Assembly (NCBI GenBank): GCA_022496805.1
Contig: CM040085.1
Location: 47,025,811 to 47,089,810 of the forward strand
DNA: 64,000 nucleotides
Source: Pohlia nutans
Taxonomy: Eukaryota > Streptophyta > Bryopsida > Bryales > Mniaceae
Reading direction: 5' to 3'
This document shows, piece after piece, positions 48,555 to 59,100 of the stretch (positions within the stretch are counted from its first letter, which is position 1; the number at the start of each line of letters is the position of its first letter). The notes beneath the pieces are model-generated. The model was not told the DNA's origin, searched no databases, and worked only from the letters and a program-made list of their open reading frames with translations. The translations under genes and the position numbers were made by a program.

Positions 48555-49085
48555 TTAACCTATAAGTGTGCAAGGAGCCCTGTGGGGCCATGTTTGATTG
48601 GTTTTTAGTGAAACACTGATTTTCACCTAGTTCCTAATTTCAAATGAAAATGCTCCCAACTAAGAAAGTGTGGGAGCTATCTTCTACTTTCTAGTCCGAT
48701 TTACGGTTCTTGCAAATTGTTGAAATTGTAGTTTTTACAGCACTTTAAAGCTAAGAACCCTAAAATTCCAATATACATTGCAGGAACAATTGAATTTCTT
48801 TTTATGTAAGCTTGAGAACCATTCCACCTACACCTTGTTGTTCATCAGTATTATTTACATTTTACCTTAAAAAATCATACTATTTTAGGCATTTTGTAAT
48901 TACTATAAGTATTACGAGAGAAAAACTTTGAAAATCCTTATAAAACTCCTTTTAGTTAACTAATTATGAAAAATTCAGAGATAATCGATTTAATAATAAA
49001 ATACCAAAAAAATTAATACATTTTAAAATGCGAGAAATTGATGAGGTTTGACCAAATAAATGTAGTGTGGACGCTGAAGGGTTAA
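48555..49085 (-). mobile_element. TTAA-ended MITE, family A copy 4
   Basis: 531 bp. Starts TTAACCTATAAGTGTGCAAG and ends GTGGACGCTGAAGGGTTAA. Its right TTAA is the left TTAA of the following family B copy. Confidence 0.8.
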
Positions 49086-49654
49086 CCCTTAACTGCACGA
49101 GCGTTCACTTTTTGGACGATAACATTTCATCCATGTTTTCTCATCCGTCATGCACTTTTTGTAGTGTGGATTTTTTACTATAGATTTTATGGGAAGTTCG
49201 CTTCCTGCATGTATAATTCGATTAGAAAGGGGATGATTTGTGAAATATTTATACCACATTTCATGTTCTAGTGATTCACCCAAAATTCTGAAGATCTCAA
49301 TGTAAAAGTGCTCTTACAAAAGTCAACCCATAAAATTAAGCAACCAAAAAATGTCCAAAAATCACTACACTTAGAGTATTACATTTTAACCAATCACAAG
49401 AAATTTCATCCACAGGTTGTCAATATCTTATTTATAATCGAATTACAAAAGAATTTTGAATTTTGAATTTCAAATTTTATACAAAAAAAACTGGGAATAA
49501 CAATCATAGATCTAACCGCATGGACAGAATCTAAAATTGACAATGTCCAACTTTTATTCATACATCAAGTTGAAAATATCCCTTAGTTGTATTTTATAAT
49601 ACATCTTTGCAAAACTGCCAAATTTGGGGAGGGCTCTAGGCATTTAGGGGTAAA
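49082..49654 (+). mobile_element. TTAA-ended MITE, family B copy 6
   Basis: Starts TTAACCCTTAACTGCACGAG, like the copy at 18929. The right end GGCATTTAGGGGTAAA has lost the exact TTAA. About 573 bp. Confidence 0.75.
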
Positions 49655-50229
49655 CGGACCAAGTTCAACGGTGTTCACTACTGCCACTCTCAATTTTCAC
49701 AAATCAGCTGAACAATCAATTTTGGATATCAGAAAGGGAAGATGAATTGGTGAACGGAATTAGTGAATCCTAGAAAGGTGGAAAAAGCGAACCTAGGCTG
49801 CATGAAATTCTCTAATTGCAGGCTATTGGTTCTTTTTCACAATCCTCAAGATTCAGTCACGAAATGGTAAGATCCACAAAAATGTTCTCCGTAGCATTTT
49901 AATTCTGATAGAAGAAAAAGACAGTCATACAGATATTTTCGCCATTTTCACATCAAGCTGAGCCAAATCCCCTAGCTGTAATAAAACAAGAAATAGAGAG
50001 GTCAAGAATGAAGAGGAGCAACGGAAGAAAGACTCGCGTGAAGACAACATAACAGACATTGGGCAACAAGAATGGCACAGATATATAATATGGTATGGTC
50101 GTCAAATTGCGAGCATACAGAATCAGTTATGATATCTGCTAGCACATAGAACAAAAGTGGAGTATGAACGTGACAGTCCTTGGTTACACAGAATTTGAGC
50201 TTCTACATTGAAATTACACAATCACAGAT
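49655..50229 (-). other. 3' flank of psbQ
   Basis: Contains the likely 3' untranslated region of psbQ (minus strand). No other gene seen. Confidence 0.5.
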
Positions 50230-51487
50230 CTACATGGAGGACACCACTTTGTCGAGGGCAGCAACAGCCTCCTTGTAAGCCTTGTTAGCCTGAGTCGGGC
50301 TCTTGATCCTGGCAGCGTAGTCCAGCTGGACGGACAAAACACAAACAAAACTTTCATCAAATCAAACCACCACGAATCCTCTTCCGGAATAGTTGGAAAT
50401 TGCACCGACACAAGAAAAAACGAAAACAAATGAGCTCATGAAAAAGAAACAGGAGTCACTTACGGAGTCCATGGCGTCGAAAGCCTTGGTGGCCAAAGCC
50501 TTGAAGGCCTTCTTCTGGTCCTTGGGCTTGGCAGAGCCGATGGTGTTCAAGTCGAATCTCAGGTACGAGGCGGAGGAGCGGAGACCGTTCTGGACATACG
50601 GCCACGCCTTCTTGTCAATCAGAGGCTTCACATCCTTGATCTCCTTCACAGCGGACTTCACGCGGTCCACAGATTCTTGCGGGCTCAAGGGCTGAATGTA
50701 GAACCTCTTCTTCAAATCCAAGTCGGTATCACGCGCTTCGTCAGCGTTGTCAGTTCCGGCTGCAGGCCATCAACAAATCAGTCCATTGATTTCCTCCAAG
50801 AACAACATCTCACGCTGATTTCTTTAACACAGATACCAAACCACAGACACATACATTCCTCCATACATAATAATTCACATATTCTGTTCGACACCATACA
50901 TATTCCTCGTTTTCTTTAAACACCAATAATCAACCACACTCGAAAAGTATTGACACATTCCTCCATACTCTTATTTGCAACACCAATGAACATGAACACA
51001 TTCCTCCAATAGTCACACATGAACAGATTAATTGCGACACGTTAAAATTCACAAACAGACTTGGACATTCCTCTTGAAAGAAGTGCACAAGTTATTTTCC
51101 GACACCAAGAAATCGTTCTCTCTTCTTGACTGGAACAGAAAGGAAAGCGAGGATGAGAGGGAGGGGGGCGCATTGGGTGACACAGAGAGAGAGAGAGAGA
51201 GAGAGAGACGTACGCAGTCCGCCGGAGAATGGGGGAGGGGGCTCGAGCTTGATGGCCTCGAGAGCGCGCGCGTTCTGGACGAGGGCGGTGGCAGCCAACG
51301 ACGCGGCGGCCAAGGTGAAGAACGAGCGCCGGCTGTGCGTCTCGTCGCTGGAAGAGGACGACGCGCGCACCGTGACGGGCGCGGCCTTCGCCATAGCCAC
51401 CTTGTGGGAGCTCCCCACCACCACCTGGGTGCCCGCCAAGCTGGTGCCCTGCGACAGACCCGCCATTGTGGCTACTGCGTTGGCCAT
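50230..51487 (-). CDS. psbQ: PsbQ, 16-kDa protein of the oxygen-evolving complex
   Basis: Extrinsic subunit on the lumenal side of photosystem II that stabilises the manganese cluster and helps retain calcium and chloride. Exons in transcript order: 51214-51487, 50464-50759, 50230-50325. All junctions are GT-AG and give 221 codons plus TAG. Residues 1 to about 45 are a Ser/Ala-rich plastid transit peptide. A twin-arginine signal follows (HSRRSFFTLAAASLAA), ending near ARA, which fits Tat-dependent transport into the lumen. The mature part begins near LEAIKLEPPPP and contains PFSGGLPGTDNADEARDTDL and the four-helix bundle (KKRFYIQPLSP, KKAWPYVQNGLRSSASYLRFD, ending LDKVVSSM). The chosen ATG has a strong context (CGCCATGGCC). 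Length is normal for the family. The first intron starts with a CT repeat (51186-51209 on the plus strand) next to the donor. Confidence 0.95.
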
Positions 51488-51559
51488 GGCGATGAAATCA
51501 CAACAACCCACAACACAAATCTCTGCGAAGAAGAGGAGAAGGGATGTGAGGGGAAGGGA

Positions 51560-51680
51560 AAGGGACGACTACGTGGTGGGAGTGACGGGCGTGGGCGTGT
51601 GTATTAGAGCGTCGGGGCGCGGGCAGCCCGTGAAAGACGGGCAGCCCGCAGTGGATAAGGTGCGGATCAGGTGGCTTGAA
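51560..51680 (-). promoter_or_regulatory. psbQ promoter or leader with candidate light elements
   Basis: Upstream of the psbQ start. GATAAG on the plus strand at 51654-51659 is an I-box core and ACGTGG at 51571-51576 is an ACGT core; both are known from light-regulated plant promoters. GGGCAGCCCG occurs twice, about 20 bp apart. Function is inferred from position only, and the transcription start is unknown. Confidence 0.3.
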
Positions 51681-51918
51681 CCATAGGCCGGTGTGCTCTT
51701 CTCAATCCCGTCTTTTCCCTTCCTTTCCCCTCTTTGTGTCGCAGCATCTCCACCCCTGCCCGCTAAATCTAACACGCTAAATCTAACACGCTCTAATTAC
51801 AAATCTAATTATAGTAGACATGCCGTTGCAATTCTCAAATCCTTCCCCACAAGAATGTAGAAACTTGCACTGTCTAAAATTTTGAAAGATTGTCGTTTGT
51901 CAAGTTGGGATTCGCCTT

Positions 51919-52238
51919 CATAACATTCAGTAGCCTTCAAGAAGGCTGCCTGTTAGTTTCATCCACCTTTATATATGGAGTGACCAGTGATCTATAATTG
52001 AATGGGCTATTGAATCAAATAAACAATTACAGGACACTATTGAATTGTGACTGAGTGAGTGCTTTCGATTACTGTTCACCATTGTTAGTTGCTCTTGCTT
52101 AATGCCACTTGCCCCCATAGCTACTAATGTGAAGTGGAATATCCCACATCATCTCATTGGGGGGATGAAATGATGTGGGATATTCCACATCATTCTGTTG
52201 GGGGAAGGCAGTAGTCACAGAGGCTACTGAATGTTATG
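51919..52238. mobile_element. CATAACATTCAGTAGC-ended MITE, copy 3 (320 bp)
   Basis: Ends CATAACATTCAGTAGCC and GGCTACTGAATGTTATG. Flanked by TT on both sides. It contains a perfect 18-bp inverted repeat TGGAATATCCCACATCAT (52135-52152 and 52170-52187). Confidence 0.85.
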
Positions 52239-53393
52239 TTGAAAAAATCACACTCAAAAATGTTTCGTACAATAACTTTTATTGCACGTCAAACACATTG
52301 GGTATGATTTTAATGGAAATTTACTTAGAACCCTTCACCACACGGCATACGGTGATTGGACGATACCTTACATTTCTATTGGAGTTGTGTGGTGAAAATG
52401 TGTGGTCATTGGCATGTGTACCTGTGATTAGAACTGTGTTGTACGGTCATTGGAACTGTATGGTCATTGGCATGTCTATCATGCAACTCTATATTTGAAG
52501 AAGCATTCTTTTTTTGGCGAATGTTTTACTTGATTTTGGGAGTGGCTACTAAATGGCCAAAAAGTGGATGAAATCTCTTTTAAAATTTCTATAATGGGAA
52601 ATATTTGGATGGATATAAATTCCTTATCATAGATAATTTTATGGATGAACACTCATACATACATGGATGATTCTATCCATTTTTTCCCTACATGTATGGC
52701 TACATTCTAGAGTGCGTGTTACACCCTAAACGGATTAAAAAAAGAAATTGCACGCTATCATGACACTTTAAATAATCTTATTCACAATGTTGATCGCCTA
52801 CCTTTGGATAAAGAATGAACACACAAAATATTCAAAATGACAAGTAGTAGAAGGGCGACAACTATGTATAGTTGGGGTCATTTATGGTAATGAGTGGTTC
52901 CATTTATGGCTTTGTGAAAGTGACAATATGGAAAATAATTTAAACACGACATAGACCATTAAACCAAAGACCAAATGGCCATAGCCAAAGACCAAAAATC
53001 CAATAAATAGTGTTGTAATAGTATAATTCTGAATAGTAGTCTTTGGCCTTCTCCACTTGGTTTTTGCCCATGGCGATTTTTTTTTGGGCTTTATAAATCT
53101 ATGATATGTTCAATTTTATTTTTTTCGTATGTTGACTTTGTAAGAAGACAACTTTTGCAAAAAATTCCTGTTTTTGTTTTGGAAATGTTTTGATACAATG
53201 AATACCTTTTCTCAATGTGCATCACATAGATTTTAAGCTAAACTAAATTACATTTATAGTCTTTTACAACTTGCACCTTTGAAAATTTATAACATTAGAA
53301 AAATTCTGAGGTCTCCAAAGGGCCGGGAGAGTAGCCAACACCTTCATGCACAGAAATGAATTAAAAAAAATTTAAAAAATTCGGGAAAAATAA

Positions 53394-53427
<34 letters not shown>

Positions 53428-54699
53428 AAAATAAAGATATAATTCAACCATTATTAAATTATTATTTTAAAAATTATTATTAAAAATAAATTAAAAATTA
53501 ATAAATTAAGATTTGACGTGGCCAAATTTTTGGCCACATCAGATTTGATTTTTAAAAGTTAATTTTTATTATAATTTTATTATTCTTTTATGGCATCTTT
53601 GGCCAAATTCGTAATCCTTTTATCCTAAACCCAACATATAATCATATTCACCAATGTAAACCTCCAAGCCCAAAACCACATTTAACTCTTGCATATCTTC
53701 CATCTCCCACAAGCATGCTAATGGTCATTTATGAAAATCAAATTATCGTACTTGAAGGTATGATTCAACTTATTGGTACCAAAATAACCTTGTTTTTGCA
53801 ATAAAATGAGCATTAGCCAATTTTAAAACAAATCTTCAACAAATTTTACACAATAAATTAAAGTATTGTTATGAATGAGGATCCTTATAAAATAACGAGC
53901 AAACATTTGCTAACAACTTTCATAAAATTTCAACATTTTTTTCCAAATTTCTTAGGAATTCAAACAATCTCCAAAATACTTAATTAATGTTTAACATTGA
54001 CCTTTGAGTAAGTTATGTTCCACAAAAAACAATGAAAATTTTCAAAATTTGTGATTTTTTCTCAGTTGTTGCCTTTGCTGATCCGCTATGGACCTGTGAG
54101 GTAGGCGATTCAATTCTTGCCAACGTCCATAGTCTAAGTGCAACTTGATGATTTATGGAGCACAACTCTCGCTTTACGGACGTAAGTAACTTCTAACCAA
54201 GGGGCTTCACACCCTTCTTTTTCCCTTAAAAAAAAAATTAAAAAAATTAAAATGACAATGACAAATTCATTCCATTTAATCCCTAAAAGACAAAAGATTC
54301 ATGGTTCTAAAATGATAAATTTAATCAATCTTATTGTGCAATTTATAATTTAAATGGGATCAGATCTTATATATCAAAATCAATGAAAAACATGGTATGT
54401 GTTAAGTTGCCTAAACCACTTAAATTGTTCCATAGACTTGCCATAAAACCCATCTGGATAAAATCCAAACTCAATCAATGAGAGTTAAATTTGACGACGG
54501 TTATCAAAGCTCTTTATGGAATCATTTAGAACAAGTCTACTATCCAGGAATGGATGTATTGACGGAATTTAGGTGTTTCTCTCTTACGTTTGGTAATGTG
54601 GTCAAGAATTTCATGACACAACTTTGAAATGAAAATGCAGAGTTCCCAAAAAAGAATCGGGGTCTTGAATTGCAAATTTCACAAAAATATGCGTACCAA
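52239..54699. other. Intergenic DNA with a TA microsatellite
   Basis: A TA run of about 28 bp at 53397-53424 lies in an AT-rich low-complexity stretch (53350-53580) that includes the palindrome GTGGCCAAATTTTTGGCCAC. No gene recognised. Confidence 0.5.
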
Positions 54700-54871
54700 C
54701 ATAACATTCAGTAGCATGCACTGTCTTTGCCTTGGCTCTACAGTAGATGGTGTGGAATATTCCACATCCAATAGTACTTCATCAGTAGCTAAGTAGACAG
54801 GTGGAAGCTTCAGGTAATGAGCAGAGTGCATGAAGGAAAGGCAGTGGGCATGAAGGCTACTGAATGTTATG
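54700..54871. mobile_element. CATAACATTCAGTAGC-ended MITE, copy 4 (172 bp)
   Basis: Same ends, flanked by AA on both sides. The interior is the inverted counterpart of copy 1 (GATGGTGTGGAATATTCCACA, ACTTCATCAGTAGCTAAG). Confidence 0.85.
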
Positions 54872-56143
54872 AAGCTATGGAAGTTTTGGATTCTGCCTTT
54901 CCTATCGTCTAAATTGGGCATACATTGGAGGAATAAGCATTCACTACAATTTAGTGTTGTGCTGAAAGTGAACAACTTCTCTCATTAGGGTCGGCATCTC
55001 ATGTCAAATAATTAAACTTTTTGGAAAATTCCTTATCAACAAATGTCAAATTTTGTGAATATTCTTCTAGATTATCTTTTTTAACACACAAAATAGATTT
55101 TATTTTTTTTGTATAGGATAATGCTGGACGAAGAGGACATTTTGCGGAAAAAAAGAAGGCTAACAAGGAAGGTGAAGCCCGACGAAGAAGTTTTTCTTTT
55201 TTTGCGAAATGCTTGGCATTACCTGGTGCAAACCACAGTTGGGAAATTAGATAAAGTTTGATTTCATTCATCACTTGTGATGATTGAGGCGTAATGCCCG
55301 ATTTTGCAAGAAAAGAATTCCAATGTAATCACCTTTGAAACCCTAATTACAGTAAATAATTGTTCCTAGAATTGAACAAGGAATTTCCCAACGGTGGTTT
55401 ATGAAAAAATAATTTCCTAAAGGTTTGGGCTTTTCTTATTTTTATTTTTATTTTCTAATCCTGACGACTGACTACAGTATAATGTATTCATGATGAATAC
55501 AAGGATGATCTATACCAGCATGGACAACAAGGACCATCAATCTCGACAAAAGGTCTTGCGAAAGGTACGCTTTAATTTGGAGGTGCTAAAGTTGATGCAA
55601 ATGAAAAGGGGGTCACGTGAAGCAAAACAGTTCAAAAGATACATGTATTAATTGCACAGTTCCACAAAACTACATGAAACCAAACATAAAATGCTACTAC
55701 AATAAATTACCCTATTTGTCACAATTCAAAAGTCGCTCTATTTGTGCCATTATGTACTAGTATTGTATTGTACAAACCAAAACTTTAAATCTAAGACACT
55801 AATACAGATTGATCACAAACAGTCACATAGCACAAATAGGGTGATTTGTCTTCTGCGAGGATAACAATTCTACATGTGTACTTCCTAAATGAGTGTAGGT
55901 TCCACAATGTAAATTTTGCGCTTGAGTAGGCCCCCTATGTCCAACGGCAAAGCCACTTATACTAAGGCACATAGAAAGTACACATGTAGAAAAAATCACC
56001 TCAATCAACAAGGAATTGCAGTTAAAAGATGTAAGCAATGATCCTAACAAACATCCAAGCTAGAATGATACAACTTGGGAAGCCCATGAGCAATTCTTCT
56101 TTAGTCCATTATAAGAAGCACTTGCTATCTAGATCCATATGGT
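54872..56143. other. Intergenic DNA downstream of the decarboxylase
   Basis: Includes a 15-bp inverted repeat, TCTACATGTGTACTT at 55870-55884 pairing with 55977-55991, possibly a foldback remnant. No gene recognised. The 3' untranslated region of the decarboxylase should begin just below 56144. Confidence 0.45.
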
Positions 56144-59100
56144 CTACTTAGTAGTACTATTCTCAAGAGACTCTTCATCCACGTTGGTCTTAAGGACAGA
56201 GTTATTCTTCTTTTCTTCCATTGGAAGAGACTCTTCATCCACGTTGGCCTTTGGACCAGAGTTTTCCTTCTTTTCTTCCATTACAAGAGACTCTTCATCC
56301 ACGTTGGCCTTAGGATAAAAAAAAATCTTTTTCTCTTCTTCCATTTGAAGTTTAGATGCTTGCAGTTGAATGACTTTCCAAGCAACATCTACATGCCGCA
56401 ACTCCGTCCTCGATCCACCGATAGAAAATCTAATCGTGTATAGACCTCCAAGAACCTACACAATCCCATCAATGTTGGACTGATATGGCATATTTCTACA
56501 ATGAAACCTTGAACAATGGTTTATTCTAAATACCCGTTTGAGGTTCACTACTTCTCTTCTCATAATGACCCTAATTCCATTCATTTCATTACCAGGACAA
56601 CACTGGTGTCGACCTCTTAACAATTCAGAAACTGATGCATAAAAAGAAAACACAAAAGAATGCAATAAAAAGAAGGCTTTTAACTTACCGTATTAGTAAT
56701 CAAAATGCTTCCATCACTATTCAGGGCCTCTGCAAGATTGGCATTCAAGGTGTAGCCGTTGTCTGCATCATTGGCTGGTGGCCTAAGCCGGAAGCAAATC
56801 AGTGAAAATGTCCTTGGTGCCATAACCTGCAATTATAAAAATAAAAATAATTTAAATCGAGACAAATTTCACCACAATCTTAAAAATCAAGCTAACTTCT
56901 AATCGTACTCAACAAAGTGTTACTTTCACAAGTGCATGTTCACATCTGTAAAAAAGGGTGTTTGATTTCATTGTTCCGAATATTGCTCAGAATCGATTTG
57001 GTGAACAATATGGGAACACAGTTGATTCCTATTACTACTACTAATTAATTTTTGTGTGCAATTATGGAGACATAGGTGCGCAATCACCAATGCATGAGCA
57101 GTCATAGGGACACCCACCCTAGATCTAAATATATATCCTACTTACAAAATGCAAGACACAAGACCCAAGACCCTTCCCAATAGCATGACCAATCTCTATT
57201 AACCCTTAACCCCTAGGAGTCCACGATGACCAGAATGATCACCATGTGTTTTTTATCAGTTTTGAGTAGGTCCTATTTGGGCTTCCTCTTGTTTGAATTT
57301 ATTTGCTTTTTTACCAACACATGCAATGATCTTCACTAGTTCTAGTGATATAAATTTTGGTCCCATCTGAAATATATTTTTCACACTATGATCAATTGAA
57401 TTTGTCATTTTAAAACTGTGAATCCTTGGTCCTTTAAGGGTTAAACATCACAACGGGTTGACTTGACTTTAGAAAATATATGATGTTTTAAGGGTTAAAA
57501 GTGGAGAACTTCCACCGACAATGGATCACGTAAAGTTATATTTTTCTACCAAGTAAGTGTCCATGGAGATGAGATGAACCTCAAATCTGGAATCAGTCTG
57601 CAGAAGCTCCTCAAAATGCTTCGCGAGGTCACAATGGTTGCGGATGTAAGACTGCAATCCAGAGCTTCCATACATACGCATCACCATCCACAGCTTCAAT
57701 GCTCTGCATGCACAAGAACAATAACAAGAAGAAATTGCTTTAACCCCTAAATGACAGGGGGTATGGGCAAAACCTAGATGTGTTATAAAATGTTACTTCT
57801 GCAATTTTGATGAAGTTTAATCCAAAAGAGAAAATAAGAAGCATGATGTTTAGAAATTATCTGTAAGGTCAAACTTTCAAAAAATGTTTTAGACACTCAT
57901 TTAATGAATTTAAGAGCATTTATCATTTAATATTCATCAAAATTACAATTTTTATGTTTAGAATTTGAAATTTGGTATGATTGGTTAAAACTAGACATTC
58001 TATTCTAAAATTAAAAAAAAGCAAAAATTTCAAATGAGAGAACATTATTACTTTCCCTAAATAGAAAGTTGTATAACACTAGAACAATGTTGAGGTGTTT
58101 GTCTTTAAAAAATCCCTTAATGAACCTCAATATTGCAAATGAAATGCATCAAACAACACTAGAACATGATCTCTACCCCCAATTTCAACAAAAAATCAAA
58201 ACTCAAAAAATGTCATTTCCTGACCATGGGCAATCACTACTATTTGGGCTGCAACCAGAAAATGGTTGATCGGTCACTTAGGGGTTAACCCCTAAACGTC
58301 CTCACCCTTCTCCATACTTGGAGAATTGAAAAAGATGCATTATAAATGCAACTAATAGGGATATTTTTAACTTGATGTATGAATAAAAGATGTAAATTCT
58401 AGATTCTATCCATACAGTTAGATATATGATTGCTATCACCAATACTTTTGTATAAAAATTGAAACTTAAAATTCAAAATTCTTTTGTAATTTGATTCCAA
58501 ATAAGATATTGACAATCTATGCATGAACTTTGGTTGAAATGTAATACTCTAAGTGTAGTGATTTTTGGAGATTTTTTGGTTGCTTGATTTTATGAGTTAG
58601 TTTTTTCAAGAGCACTTTTGAACTAAGATCTTGGTGAATTACTACAACATGAAACGAGGCATAAAAATTTCACAAATCATCCCCTTTCGAATTGGTTCAC
58701 ACATGCATAAAGCTAACTTCCCATAAAAATTTCACAGTGCAAAAATATCACAACAGATGAGAAAACGAGAAGTGCTTCTATACATCAAGAAGAAAACGCC
58801 TCGTTGGGCAGTTCGGGGTTAATTTACCACTATTGTATGACACGTGGAATGTGTTATGAATGAACAAGATAACGTGAACATTGTGTTGTTCTCTTGTTTA
58901 CCAACACATTTTCCATGTTATCTCTAACGGAGTGTTTTTTATTATTATTGCAACAGCCAACAAGTAGTTTTAGCAAAGACTACTTTGAGAGGACCTGAAT
59001 CTTCGGCCCAAAGGGATCTGCCAGTCCTTGTAATCGACCACCAAGTTGTTATCAGACATCTTGTTTCGCAGGTACACCGGATTGGTCCCAAGAGCTGCTT

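Noticed and set aside
51032..51686. Plus-strand frames of 186-191 codons over psbQ exon 1
   Set aside because: Antisense shadow of the GC-rich psbQ first exon and leader.
55870..55991. tRNA or structured RNA at the 15-bp inverted repeat
   Set aside because: The spacing of about 90 bases and the sequence do not fit a tRNA; it is more likely a foldback remnant.
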